Source: JAIKWW01 sp052169645 (GTDB lineage Bacteria > Bacillota > Clostridia > Peptostreptococcales > Anaerovoracaceae). Taken from it: a stretch of DNA of 38,537 nucleotides. The notes beneath the pieces are model-generated. The model worked only from the letters and a program-made list of their open reading frames with translations, had not been told where the DNA came from and did not search any database. The translations under genes were made by a program, and so were the position numbers. Numbering within the stretch: the first letter of the stretch is position 1; every line of letters starts with the position of its first letter. Where the stretch lies: contig JBQNCA010000015.1 of the NCBI GenBank assembly GCA_052169645.1, positions 1-38,537 on the forward strand, given 5' to 3'. Below, piece after piece: positions 25,222 through 34,409 of this stretch.

Positions 25222-25250
25222 ATTATACGTTATTATATATAAGTTTTCAA
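25222..25250 (-). promoter_or_regulatory. Promoter of the tmk operon
   Basis: TTGAAA (25250-25245), 17 nt, perfect TATAAT (25227-25222). Confidence 0.7.
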
Positions 25251-25265
25251 TGCGGATAAGTACGA

Positions 25266-25296
25266 AAAGGGATGCTCCTTGCGGAAACATCCCTTT
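25266..25296. terminator. Terminator after the NSS transporter
   Basis: AAAGGGATG (25266-25274) and CATCCCTTT (25288-25296) with a 13-nt loop; the minus-strand side ends CCCTTTTC. It lies 115 nt after the transporter stop and just ahead of the tmk promoter. Confidence 0.7.
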
Positions 25297-25409
25297 ATTG
25301 CCCGATTATCAGATTCCGGATTTTCAGCTGTTTTCCCTCTGCCGGAGGAAATGTATGATTTTACTGCATTTTATTATCTCAATGCGCTCATCTTACGACT
25401 TTTGCAGTT

Positions 25410-26774
25410 TTATATAAGACCTGTAACTATTATTATCAAAATCATTACAGGCAACACAAACATGAAATACGGCTTGAGGAAATAAGCCATTTTCATACCG
25501 GCACCGCTGTTTACTTCAGCCATATATTTATCGAATCCCCATCCCCAACGAGTTACACAAAACAGTAGATAAATCAATGAGCCTATAGGAAGAAGCAGAT
25601 TGCTTACAATAAAGTCCTCTACATCAAGAACCGTCATTCCTCCGAAAACGGAAAATCCGCTCCACACATTGTAGCCCAATACACACGGAACACTTGCTAT
25701 AAGTATGGCTATACAGTTTATAAGCGCCGCTTTTTTTCTGTTCCAACCGAAATTATCGGAAGCTGAGGCTATGAGATTTTCAAATACCGCAATTACCGTA
25801 GAAAAACTTGCAAATGTCATAAACAAGAAGAACAATGTCCCCCAGATTTGACCGTATGCCATATTTACAAAGACATTCGGCAGAGTCATAAATATGAGTG
25901 CAGGACCCTGATCCGGCTGAATTCCGAAGCTGAAGCATGCCGGGAATATTATCATACCCGACATTATAGCTACAAATGTATCAAGTCCGCAGATACGTAC
26001 AGCTTCTCCCGATATTGTATTTTTCTTCGACATATAGCTTCCGAAAATTTGCATGGCACCTATGCCGAGGCTTAATGTAAAAAATGCCTGATTCATTGCA
26101 GATGTTATAACCTTGCTCCAACCGATTGCCTGAATTCTTTCAACAGACGGCATAAGGTAAAAGCTTGTACCCTTTGAAGCATTCGGCAGCATAAGGCTGT
26201 GTACAGCCAATATAACTATAAGCAGCAGCAAGCAAAACATCATCCACTTACTGATACGCTCCAGCCCGTTATTCAAACTGAAACTGCATATCAGAGATCC
26301 GCCCAATACCGTTATTGCCATAAACATGAGCATCTGTTTAGGATCTGAAAGCATATTACCGAAGACATCGGATATAGCTTCACTGTCCATATCTGAATTA
26401 AATCTGCCTGTCACAAACTTCGTAAAATATCCGAGCATCCAACCGGATACCGTAGTGTAATACATCATGAGAAGAAAGCATCCCGCAACGCAGAACCATC
26501 CGTGAATGTGCCATTTTGAACCGGAAGGCTCCAGAGCTTTATACCCTACAACCGCACTCTTTCCCGAAGCACGTCCCACAGCCAGTTCCATTGTCAAAAT
26601 AGGTACACCCATTATTACGAGGAAGAGTAGATACAACAACACAAATATAGCTCCGCCGTTCTGTCCTACCAACCATGGGAATTTCCATACATTTCCGATT
26701 CCTATTGCACAGCCTGCGCTCACCAAAAGGAATCCTATGCGGGAGCCGAAGCTCTCACGATTATTATTACTCAT
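25410..26774 (-). CDS. Sodium-dependent amino-acid symporter, NSS (SNF) family
   Basis: The 454-aa multi-pass transporter takes up an amino acid with Na+. Helix 1 carries the family signature GFLLVSAGCAIGIGNVWKFP with the unwound glycines, followed by NGGAIFVLLYLLFL and MGVPILTMELAVGR. About eleven hydrophobic segments can be counted, as in the bacterial MhsT group, which often has 11 rather than 12 helices. Substrate cannot be read from the sequence; MhsT and relatives move hydrophobic or aromatic residues. GTG 26777 and ATG 26774 are both usable; AGGAG precedes. It follows the RluA-type gene by 76 nt. Confidence 0.93.
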   Translation of the reverse strand: MSNNNRESFGSRIGFLLVSAGCAIGIGNVWKFPWLVGQNGGAIFVLLYLLFLVIMGVPILTMELAVGRASGKSAVVGYKALEPSGSKWHIHGWFCVAGCFLLMMYYTTVSGWMLGYFTKFVTGRFNSDMDSEAISDVFGNMLSDPKQMLMFMAITVLGGSLICSFSLNNGLERISKWMMFCLLLLIVILAVHSLMLPNASKGTSFYLMPSVERIQAIGWSKVITSAMNQAFFTLSLGIGAMQIFGSYMSKKNTISGEAVRICGLDTFVAIMSGMIIFPACFSFGIQPDQGPALIFMTLPNVFVNMAYGQIWGTLFFLFMTFASFSTVIAVFENLIASASDNFGWNRKKAALINCIAILIASVPCVLGYNVWSGFSVFGGMTVLDVEDFIVSNLLLPIGSLIYLLFCVTRWGWGFDKYMAEVNSGAGMKMAYFLKPYFMFVLPVMILIIIVTGLI

Positions 26775-26850
26775 CACAAAGTCTCCTTAATTTAAAAATA
26801 ACTATGAATTCTTTATTAAGATACCAAATCACGTGTGTAATATCAACCTG

Positions 26851-27891
26851 CTATTTAACAATGCAATGCGATATACAATTTTCTCGCAGCCTTAATATCA
26901 GATTTTTCATATCTTCGGGAAGCGGCGCTTTCACATCAAGCAGTTCCCTGCTTACGGGTTGCCTCAGCTTCAGCTGCGCCGCATGCAAGGCCTGTCTGTC
27001 CAAAAGTTCAGGCTCTTCCGCACCGTACAGCGGATCACCCACAAGAGCATGTCCCATATGAGACATATGCACTCTAATCTGGTGAGTGCGTCCTGTTTCG
27101 AGTCTCAGCTCCAAAAATGTGAAACCTCCCTCGTATATGCCGCTTCCCTCTGAAAATCGCTCCAAAACTTTATAGTGTGTAACTGAAGGATATCCGTCCT
27201 CCATGACACATCGCTCTATATCATCAGGTGAACGCCTTCCGATAGGAAGATTTATCACACCTTCATCATCTTCAATGATGCCGTGCGCCACAGCCTTATA
27301 CCGCTTCTCTATCAGATTTGATTTCATATCCTGAGAAAGCACATCCTGACAGTGAGAATTTTTTGCCACTATAAGCAATCCTCCGGTATCTCTGTCAAGG
27401 CGATTCACAAATCGTATTTTATAATAGATGCCGGTATCTTCCATGCGCTTTGCCAAACCGTTTGCAATAGTCCCCACAGGATGTCCCATGGTCGGATGCA
27501 CCACCACCCAAGGCTGCTTGTTCAGGAGCAGCATATCATCGTCCTCATATACGACTTCTATCGGTATATCCTGAGGCGGAAAGCTGCTCCGTTCTTCCGG
27601 CAGGATCACCTCTATTACATCTCCGGGTATTACATCCGCAAATATCCTTACGGGCGTGCCGTTGCGAAATACGATGCCGCCTTGCTTTATGGATGATATA
27701 AGCCTGCCGGAAAATCCGAGCCGGCGCTTCATTATTTGCTTGGCGGTCGACATTCCGTCCTCTGCCGTCACAGTATATGAAAATCTGTTACCGCCTCGGA
27801 CTCGCTGCGCCGGCATTTGCGACATCCTGCGTATGCTCTCCACGAGCTGTCTGTTCAAACCGCCGTCATTTACATTGGATATTTCACTCAT
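26851..27891 (-). CDS. RluA-family pseudouridine synthase
   Basis: The 346-aa enzyme isomerises uridines in rRNA or tRNA. An S4-like RNA-binding region (about residues 45-105: STAKQIMKRRLGFSGRLIS, IPGDVIEVILPEE) precedes the catalytic domain with RFVNRLDRDTGGLLIVAKN, whose Asp is the nucleophile, and TGRTHQIRVHMSHMGHALVG. The N-terminal ~30 residues are an extension. Its ATG is 7 nt after the nadK stop. The target site (RluC- or RluD-like) is not decidable by eye. Confidence 0.92.
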   Translation of the reverse strand: MSEISNVNDGGLNRQLVESIRRMSQMPAQRVRGGNRFSYTVTAEDGMSTAKQIMKRRLGFSGRLISSIKQGGIVFRNGTPVRIFADVIPGDVIEVILPEERSSFPPQDIPIEVVYEDDDMLLLNKQPWVVVHPTMGHPVGTIANGLAKRMEDTGIYYKIRFVNRLDRDTGGLLIVAKNSHCQDVLSQDMKSNLIEKRYKAVAHGIIEDDEGVINLPIGRRSPDDIERCVMEDGYPSVTHYKVLERFSEGSGIYEGGFTFLELRLETGRTHQIRVHMSHMGHALVGDPLYGAEEPELLDRQALHAAQLKLRQPVSRELLDVKAPLPEDMKNLILRLRENCISHCIVK

Positions 27892-27897
27892 AAATCG

Positions 27898-28701
27898 TTA
27901 ACGCCCCAAAATCTTATCCTGAACCTTACTCCAGAAATTATAATCTGAAAAGCGGAAAATATGCGCCTTTCTGTCCGCCACTCTTATGCTCACCTTCTCT
28001 ATATCGGCACCTCTGCTCACGACCTTGCCGTCCTCTATAACGATTATATCCTGCCCTTTATATGCCGGCATTATCTCAATGGTCGATTCGGTAGGCACGA
28101 GTATACCTGAATTAAACGAACGGTAAGCGGTATTGTTTACCGGAGCCATAGGCGTAATCTGCAAAGTATCCACCTCCGGATCGACTATGACGCCGCCCAG
28201 CGAATAATTATAAGCGGTGCTTCCCGCCGGTGTGCATACCAATATACCGTCACCGCTGTAACGTGTAATATTGTTTTTTCCCAGAAGTATATCAAGGTGT
28301 GCAAGTCTTTCACCCAAGCCTCTGACTACCACCTCGTTTATAACGAGATGAGTTTCCGAGCCCTTGGAGTCGGTAACTTCAATTTCAAGTCCTATATATT
28401 CCTGAATATGATAATTGCCTGTACTGAGCTTCCCGAGAAAGTCATCTATTCCGGCAGGTGTAATTTCCTGAAAAAAGCCCAGATGACCTGTATTTATTCC
28501 GACTATCGGTTCGTTCGGAAATCTGTAGGCATGCAGCAGTCTCAAAAGAGCTCCGTCACCGCCTATACAGAATATAAAATCTACACCCTTTTCACTCTCG
28601 GATCTCGCATACCCCGCTGCACTCATTTTTTCGGTAAGCTCTGCCGATATCTGCATGGAAGCTTCGTCTTTATTTGAAAAAATATGAAAGGTCTTGCTCA
28701 T
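27898..28701 (-). CDS. nadK: NAD kinase
   Basis: NadK makes NADP+ from NAD+ and ATP (or polyphosphate). The 267-aa protein shows the GGDGALLRLL motif with the catalytic Asp, GINTGHLGFFQEI, NEVVVRG and TPAGSTAYNYSLGG. The frame is open to a GTG at 28713, but GGAG inside that stretch is ideally spaced for the ATG at 28701. First gene of the nadK-rluA-NSS run. Confidence 0.96.
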   Translation of the reverse strand: MSKTFHIFSNKDEASMQISAELTEKMSAAGYARSESEKGVDFIFCIGGDGALLRLLHAYRFPNEPIVGINTGHLGFFQEITPAGIDDFLGKLSTGNYHIQEYIGLEIEVTDSKGSETHLVINEVVVRGLGERLAHLDILLGKNNITRYSGDGILVCTPAGSTAYNYSLGGVIVDPEVDTLQITPMAPVNNTAYRSFNSGILVPTESTIEIMPAYKGQDIIVIEDGKVVSRGADIEKVSIRVADRKAHIFRFSDYNFWSKVQDKILGR

Positions 28702-28790
28702 AATACTCTCCACTCTATTACAATATATTTATAATCAATATTCCTTACAGCCGATATAAAATTATTCATACGCTGCTATATTTAAAGGTT

Positions 28791-30596
28791 TTACTTTGTA
28801 ATTTCATCCAACTGCTCTATAAGACCGGCAAAGGTGTCCAAAGCGCTTTCCACAACCTCTGAGCCGCTCATATCAACACCTGCGCCCTTCAGCAGTTCTA
28901 TCGGATAATCGCTGTCTCCCGCTGCAAGGAAATTAAGATATGCATTTCTTGCAGTTTCGCCCTCATTTATAAGCTTGTTTGAAATCGCAACCGCTGCGGA
29001 ATATCCCGTAGCATACTTATATACATAAAATGCATTGTAAAAATGCGGTATGCGTGCCCATTCCATGGAAATTCTGTCATCGCAGACCACGGCGGCTCCG
29101 AAGTATTTTTTATTCAATTCTCCGTAAATATCGCAAAGACGCTCGCAAGTCAGTATTTCTCCAAGCTCAACAGCCTTATGCGTCATCATTTCAAATTCTG
29201 CAAACATTGTCTGACGGAAAACCGTAGCTCTGAATTCTTCTATATATATAGTAAGGAGATAAAGCTTTTCCAATTTATCTTCACATTTCGACAGAAGATC
29301 CTGCATCAGCAGGCATTCATTTACCGTAGATGCAACCTCAGCCGTAAAAATCGAATGTCCGCCATATATATACGGCTGCTTCCGCCTCGTATACAGCGAA
29401 TTCATAGAATGTCCGAGCTCATGTATAATTGTAAACGCATCCTTGAACTTGTTATTGTAATTTAAAAGCACATAAGGCATACTGTCATAGCTTCCAAAGG
29501 AATACGCTCCGCTTGTCTTTCCTTCATTTTCAAATACATCTATCCAGCCGGCTTTTATACCTTCATTCATATCGGCGATATACTTTTCCCCCATAGGCTT
29601 GAGTGCCGTTCTCACCGTATTCAACGCATCCTCATATTTAACCTTTTTTTCAGGCATATCCGCAAGCTGCGCATATATATCGTACATGCGGAGTTCGTCC
29701 ACTCCCAATAATCGCTTTCTTATCTCCATATATTTATGCATAGCCGGGAGCTTGGCGTTTACAGCCTCTATCAGCTTTGTATAAACAACTTCCGGTATAT
29801 TGTCAACGTCAAGTGCCGCTGCAAGTGCCGACGGATATTTTCTTATCCTTGAAAAAATCACATTCTTTTTTACGTTATAAAAATATGTTGATGCCAAAGT
29901 GTTTTTCTGCTTTATAAACGCATCATAAAGCTTTTCATATGCTTCACGCCTTACATCCCTGTTGCGGGACTCCATAAGGCTTACATAGTTGCCGTGTGTA
30001 AGCTCCACCTCGTCTCCGTCCGCATCCGTTACGCTTCCGAATTTTATATCGGCATCGTTGATCATTGAAAATATATCCTTTGGTGCTCCCGATATTTCGC
30101 CGAACTGTGCCATAAGATTTTCCTGCTCCTTAGGCAGTACATGTTCACGCATGCGCATCAAATCGAAAAGCATATAACTGTAGACTCTCAGCTCGTCATC
30201 TTCATTTATAAACTTTTCTACGGTATCGCTTTCCAACTCCGTAAGCTCGGGCGTAAAAAAGGAAAGCTTGGCTGCAAGCTGAGACGTCAACGCCTGAGCT
30301 CTGCGATCAAGCTCCTGATATTTTGCAACTCTTGTATCCTCATCTGATTTCATATGAGCATAGACATAAACTTTCTCGGCCTTTTGCCACATTGCATCTC
30401 TTGCCTTAAGAGCAGCTTTCAATGTTGTTGCGCTTTCCCCGAGCCTTCCCTCAAATGCCGCCGCCTTGTCCGCCATTTCGTCGAGCAATGCAAAATCAGC
30501 TTCCCAAGCCTCATCGTCAGCGTACATTTCTTCAATATTCCACTTATATCTGACGTCTATCTCATCTCTCTGTTTAAGTTTTTTATCTTCATTCAT
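28791..30596 (-). CDS. pepF: Oligoendopeptidase F
   Basis: PepF is a cytosolic M3B zinc metallopeptidase that degrades peptides of roughly 7-17 residues. The 601-aa chain has an N-terminal helical domain beginning DEIDVRYKWNIEEMYADDEAW and the zinc motif FTIIHELGHSMNSLYTR, with the third ligand Glu in FTAEVASTVNECLL. The length is normal. It has its own promoter and is divergent from the acidic unknown gene. Confidence 0.96.
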   Translation of the reverse strand: MNEDKKLKQRDEIDVRYKWNIEEMYADDEAWEADFALLDEMADKAAAFEGRLGESATTLKAALKARDAMWQKAEKVYVYAHMKSDEDTRVAKYQELDRRAQALTSQLAAKLSFFTPELTELESDTVEKFINEDDELRVYSYMLFDLMRMREHVLPKEQENLMAQFGEISGAPKDIFSMINDADIKFGSVTDADGDEVELTHGNYVSLMESRNRDVRREAYEKLYDAFIKQKNTLASTYFYNVKKNVIFSRIRKYPSALAAALDVDNIPEVVYTKLIEAVNAKLPAMHKYMEIRKRLLGVDELRMYDIYAQLADMPEKKVKYEDALNTVRTALKPMGEKYIADMNEGIKAGWIDVFENEGKTSGAYSFGSYDSMPYVLLNYNNKFKDAFTIIHELGHSMNSLYTRRKQPYIYGGHSIFTAEVASTVNECLLMQDLLSKCEDKLEKLYLLTIYIEEFRATVFRQTMFAEFEMMTHKAVELGEILTCERLCDIYGELNKKYFGAAVVCDDRISMEWARIPHFYNAFYVYKYATGYSAAVAISNKLINEGETARNAYLNFLAAGDSDYPIELLKGAGVDMSGSEVVESALDTFAGLIEQLDEITK

Positions 30597-30646
30597 TTTA
30601 TAAAAATCCCCCGTTTTCTTTTATATTTTTTACGGCTTAGAGAATT

Positions 30647-30676
30647 ATTATATCATAGCCGCAGAATTTATCACAA
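30647..30676 (-). promoter_or_regulatory. pepF promoter
   Basis: TTGTGA (30676-30671), 18 nt, perfect TATAAT (30652-30647). Confidence 0.6.
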
Positions 30677-30769
30677 CTAAAGGGTTTTGCTCATATTTGC
30701 GGAAATATTTTTTAATGATTTTTAAAGGTGAATTAATGTTACAATTTATATTGATTTACCTCAAAACCG

Positions 30770-30798
30770 TTTACATATGCATATTTTTTCATTATTAT
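30770..30798 (+). promoter_or_regulatory. Probable promoter of the acidic unknown gene
   Basis: TTTACA (30770-30775), 17 nt, TATTAT (30793-30798); each hexamer is one base from consensus. Confidence 0.55.
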
Positions 30799-30823
30799 AT
30801 TAATACTGCAAACCGCCTTTCCT

Positions 30824-31666
30824 ATGCAAATGTTGAAAATACATTACAGCAAGGTTTTCCGACTACATGATAAGGAGATGATTTTCATAAATATTGAAGA
30901 TTTAATGAAAGAATTTGACATAGAATCCGATGAAGATTTTATATATTTTGAGCAGTTCTCGGCTGTTATGGAATCTGAACTTACAATAGATTACGATATT
31001 TTTCTGGATTTGATTATGATGCCGGAACGTGAGGCTCTGGCAACCATGACCGAATCGTTTTTCGAAGATCTCATAAAGGGAATTCCCGATAACGACATGG
31101 AGCTTTATTCTCAGATACAAGGAAGCAAGGATGTGCTTACAGAGCTTGCCCGACTTGAGCATGAACGAAGCATGGGCTTTTTTGCCCATGAACTTTTCCG
31201 TTTTCGAGAATGGTTCGTCGGCTCCAAATCCGTCAACTGTTCCCCTGAGAGCGGCGGTGACAGCCTTTTGCTGAATCCGTGTGAAGCCATGATGTTGTAT
31301 CGTGAGGAAAAACTCTCCGGAAACAAATATTACTATGATTTTTCCGAAAATATGTATAAAGGTCCGGACAGCTATACTTTGGAAATCCTCGCCGAAATCA
31401 AATCGGAATCTCAGAATACGGATGACTTTGATACAGATATTGATTCCGACGAATATAAAGATATCGATGCGCTGTTCAGAGAGCTTCCCGAAGAATACGA
31501 TCCTGACAGCTATGACCCGGAAGTATATTCAGAAAGACCTATAGATCCTTATCTTGAAGGCTTTGTTGACAGAAATGACCCTGTAATCGACAATTTGGAC
31601 GGCGGCTATGATGAAGACGGTGACGATAATCCGTATTTGAAAAATTTTTCGGAATATTTACAATAA
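30824..31666 (+). CDS. Acidic protein of unknown function
   Basis: I do not recognise this protein. The open frame gives up to 280 aa, soluble, strongly acidic, with no signal or membrane helix. The N-terminal half looks helical and folded (DIESDEDFIYFEQFSAVME, SMGFFAHELFRFREWFVG); the C-terminal third is Asp/Glu/Tyr/Pro-rich and probably disordered (EYDPDSYDPEVYSERPIDPY). The start is uncertain: ATG 30824 has no ribosome-binding site, while a good AAGGAG (30872-30877) abuts ATG 30878 directly and is better spaced for a non-standard ATT (30881) or ATA (30887). It is followed by a DUF975-like gene on the same strand after 101 nt with a hairpin between. Confidence 0.7.
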   Translation: MQMLKIHYSKVFRLHDKEMIFINIEDLMKEFDIESDEDFIYFEQFSAVMESELTIDYDIFLDLIMMPEREALATMTESFFEDLIKGIPDNDMELYSQIQGSKDVLTELARLEHERSMGFFAHELFRFREWFVGSKSVNCSPESGGDSLLLNPCEAMMLYREEKLSGNKYYYDFSENMYKGPDSYTLEILAEIKSESQNTDDFDTDIDSDEYKDIDALFRELPEEYDPDSYDPEVYSERPIDPYLEGFVDRNDPVIDNLDGGYDEDGDDNPYLKNFSEYLQ

Positions 31667-31710
31667 AGCTCTTACATTTTTAATAAAAAACAATTATCAT
31701 TATATACTGC

Positions 31711-31749
31711 TTGCCGCCTGCATATCTGCGACGTAAGCGGCAAAATTTT
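31711..31749 (+). terminator. Hairpin between the acidic protein gene and the DUF975-like gene
   Basis: TTGCCGC (31711-31717) and GCGGCAA (31737-31743) with a 19-nt loop, then AATTTT. It is a weak terminator or attenuator, close upstream of the next ribosome-binding site (AAAGGAG). Confidence 0.5.
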
Positions 31750-31767
31750 GAAAGGAGTTAATTTTTT

Positions 31768-32871
31768 ATGCAATATGATATTCAACAGCCTCAGGGCAAT
31801 TATCCGAAATTCGGCATAATGCAGATGAAGCGGATAGCCTTGGCTTCACTTCACGGCAGATGGGGAGAAGCTATGCTCCCTACTTTTATTTACTCGCTGA
31901 TTATGATAGTTCCTTCATTTATAAGCAGCATCCTGCAAATGTCATCTTACAGGAAATTAATTGAGACTCTGGAAACGGTTCCTTATGATTCTTCATTTAA
32001 TCAAAATTATCTTTATAATTTACAAATGATGAATCAGAGTGCAGGAAGCGAGCTGTTTTCTTCTCTGGTATTTATAATAAACATTTTCCTGGCAGGTTCT
32101 TTAACTATCGGCTTTTCCATTTTAGCTCTCAAGCTTTTGCGCAGAGAAAAAATTTCAACCGGAACAATTTTTGAGGGCTTCAAAAATTACGGTCAGGCTA
32201 TAGCTCTGTACATACTCTATACCTTGCTTTGCATAGCGATATCCTTGATACTGCTCATACCTTCTATTGTCCTTGTGATAGGAGCTGTATTGCTCAGCAC
32301 TTCGGTAATAATAACAGGATTATTACTGTTAATTCCTGCAATCGTAGCAGTAATTATACTTGTTTTAAGACTTGCAATGAGCTTCTTTATAGCTGCGGAT
32401 AACAGAAATGTTTCAGCGAGCGAGGCTCTCAAGCGCAGTGCACAAATTATGGCGGGAAATAAAGGTCGTTACTTTCTTTTTACACTTTCTTTCATAGGAT
32501 GGATACTCCTTGCCTCAATGCCTGCTTACATAGGAATGCTTTTGATTTTGTTTTCGGGAGTCTTAGGTGCTTCAACATATATAAGCATTATAGGTGCAAT
32601 ACTTACCGTTATCTCTATTGCCGCATTCTGCCCTTTGCTTCTTTACATACAGACAGCAACCGCCGTGTTTTATTCAAATGTCAGCGGCAATTTTTCCACG
32701 GTTACATCCGATAACGGAAACGACAGCTTTGAAAACTCTGAGATATCCGCAACTGTCAATCAGGCGGAGCCTGTTTTTTCAAATTCCGAAGATTCAATAT
32801 CCGTAGAAAATAAACTTGAAGCTTCGACTGAAACACCTGAGGATGAGTCCAAAGACTCCGACAATATCTAA
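31768..32871 (+). CDS. DUF975-like multi-pass membrane protein
   Basis: The 367-aa protein has about six hydrophobic segments between residues 25 and 295 and an acidic, Ser/Glu-rich cytosolic tail (last ~60 aa). The middle part, SASEALKRSAQIMAGNKGRY followed by LFTLSFIGWILL, matches the pattern I know from DUF975 proteins of Firmicutes, whose function is unknown. AAAGGAG precedes the ATG. The MATE gene follows within a few bases, suggesting co-transcription. Confidence 0.75.
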   Translation: MQYDIQQPQGNYPKFGIMQMKRIALASLHGRWGEAMLPTFIYSLIMIVPSFISSILQMSSYRKLIETLETVPYDSSFNQNYLYNLQMMNQSAGSELFSSLVFIINIFLAGSLTIGFSILALKLLRREKISTGTIFEGFKNYGQAIALYILYTLLCIAISLILLIPSIVLVIGAVLLSTSVIITGLLLLIPAIVAVIILVLRLAMSFFIAADNRNVSASEALKRSAQIMAGNKGRYFLFTLSFIGWILLASMPAYIGMLLILFSGVLGASTYISIIGAILTVISIAAFCPLLLYIQTATAVFYSNVSGNFSTVTSDNGNDSFENSEISATVNQAEPVFSNSEDSISVENKLEASTETPEDESKDSDNI

Positions 32872-32897
32872 ACGGATTGGAGTTTTATATTAATAAA

Positions 32898-34268
32898 ATG
32901 GAAAATAGATTAACAGAAAATAAAATGGGCGTAATGCCCATAGGTAAACTTGTTTTTTCAATGTCTTTGCCAGCAGTCATTTCTATGACATTACAGGCTG
33001 TCTACAATATTGTAGACAGCCTGTTTGTAGCTCAAATAAGCGAGGACGCACTTGCTGCGGTAACGCTGGTATTTCCTCTGCAGCTTCTGCTTATCGCCGT
33101 AGGAATAGGCACCGGCATAGGGCTTAACTCTCTGATTTCCAGAAGATTGGGAGAAAAAAGATTTGACGATGCAAATGCCGCTACAACACACGGATTTTTG
33201 CTGATAGGATTCAACTGGATAATCTTCCTCCTGATAGGATTCTTTCTTTCGGCTCCGTTTTTCAGATGGTATTCGGACGACGCTCAGCTTGTACAAATGG
33301 CAACATCCTACTGCACTATAAACCTTTGCTTCTCCATTTTTCTTTTCACTCAGATCACATGTGAAAAAACCCTGCAGGGAACCGGAAATATGGTGCTTCC
33401 GATGGTTTCAAACATGATAGGATGCATAGTTAATATAATACTTGATCCGATTATGATTTTCGGGCTGTTCGGCTTCCCTGCACTGGGAGTTTCAGGTGCC
33501 GCAATTGCAACTGTAATCGGTCAGGCTGTAGGATGTATCACTATATGCAGCTTTTTCTTTTTAAAGGAACATCCGGTAAAAGTCACTATCAGAAATTTCC
33601 GTTTTTCATGGCGTACCATAAAAGAGATCTATATCGTCGCTCTGCCGGGAATGGTAATGCAGGCTATCCCTTCATTGGTAAATATAATACTGAACATGCT
33701 GTTGATATCATTTTCCGTAACCGCAGTGTCGGTATTCGGCGTATATTTCAGACTTCAGTCCTTTATTTTTATGCCGGTATTCGGCGTAACTCAGGGTGCC
33801 ATGCCTGTAATGGGATATAATTACGGTGCAGGAAACAAGCACCGCCTTGTAAGCACCACCAATTTAACTCTGAAAGCAACGGCTGTTATCATGTTCATAG
33901 GGCTCATAATATTTCAGCTGTTTCCAAATTTGCTGATGTCGATGTTCAATGCGAGTGAAGATATGATGTCCATGGGCATCATGGCTATGCGCCTTTTAAG
34001 TCTGTGCTTTGTACCCGCAGCTGTAGGTATAACATTCGCCACATTCTTTCAAGCTTTGGGATACGGAATGTACAGCCTGATTGTAACCATGCTCAGACAG
34101 ATAATCGTACTGCTTCCGGCAGCGTGGATTTTCTCACGCTTCGTGGGTGTATCCGGAATATGGATTTCTTTCCCGTTTGCAGAAATCTTTTCTCTCGCCT
34201 GCTCCGTAATCCTCTATATTCGCATATATCGCAGGGAGCTTTCATATATGCCGGAGGGCAACGCATAA
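32898..34268 (+). CDS. MATE family efflux transporter
   Basis: The ~456-aa exporter has twelve hydrophobic segments in two similar halves. The first begins PIGKLVFSMSLPAVISMTLQ and continues AVYNIVDSLFVAQ; the second begins IKEIYIVALPGMVMQAIPS, and it contains the conserved MPVFGVTQGAMPVMGYNYGA. MATE proteins expel drugs or other organic cations using Na+ or H+; the substrate is unknown here. The frame opens at TTG 32877; ATG 32898 is the more plausible start although the nearest GGAG is 15 nt away. A perfect 32-nt palindrome lies inside helix 1 codons. A bidirectional terminator follows. Confidence 0.93.
   Translation: MENRLTENKMGVMPIGKLVFSMSLPAVISMTLQAVYNIVDSLFVAQISEDALAAVTLVFPLQLLLIAVGIGTGIGLNSLISRRLGEKRFDDANAATTHGFLLIGFNWIIFLLIGFFLSAPFFRWYSDDAQLVQMATSYCTINLCFSIFLFTQITCEKTLQGTGNMVLPMVSNMIGCIVNIILDPIMIFGLFGFPALGVSGAAIATVIGQAVGCITICSFFFLKEHPVKVTIRNFRFSWRTIKEIYIVALPGMVMQAIPSLVNIILNMLLISFSVTAVSVFGVYFRLQSFIFMPVFGVTQGAMPVMGYNYGAGNKHRLVSTTNLTLKATAVIMFIGLIIFQLFPNLLMSMFNASEDMMSMGIMAMRLLSLCFVPAAVGITFATFFQALGYGMYSLIVTMLRQIIVLLPAAWIFSRFVGVSGIWISFPFAEIFSLACSVILYIRIYRRELSYMPEGNA
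32993..33024. repeat. Perfect 32-nt palindrome within the MATE coding sequence
   Basis: The 16-base left arm, ACAGGCTGTCTACAAT, is followed at once by its exact reverse complement. It covers the codons for LQAVYNIVDSLF. Because of it the opposite strand also encodes QAVYNIVDSL in an unrelated open frame. Confidence 0.97.
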
Positions 34269-34292
34269 AGAATAAATGATATTAAAGAAAAT

Positions 34293-34336
34293 AAAAATCA
34301 CAACTACAGACAGCTAAGTCCATAGTTGTGATTTTT
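34293..34336. terminator. Bidirectional terminator between MATE and queF
   Basis: Perfect 14-bp arms AAAAATCACAACTA (34293-34306) and TAGTTGTGATTTTT (34323-34336), 16-nt loop, between convergent genes. Confidence 0.95.
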
Positions 34337-34409
34337 AATTTTATAATCCGATTTATATAAAACACACAATAGATTTTCTAATATCAAAATCCGTTTAAAG
34401 CACTCCGTT

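Noticed and set aside
32991..33296. 101-aa minus-strand frame ending in the same peptide as the MATE helix
   Set aside because: The shared peptide is produced by the palindrome; the rest is a shadow of the MATE gene.
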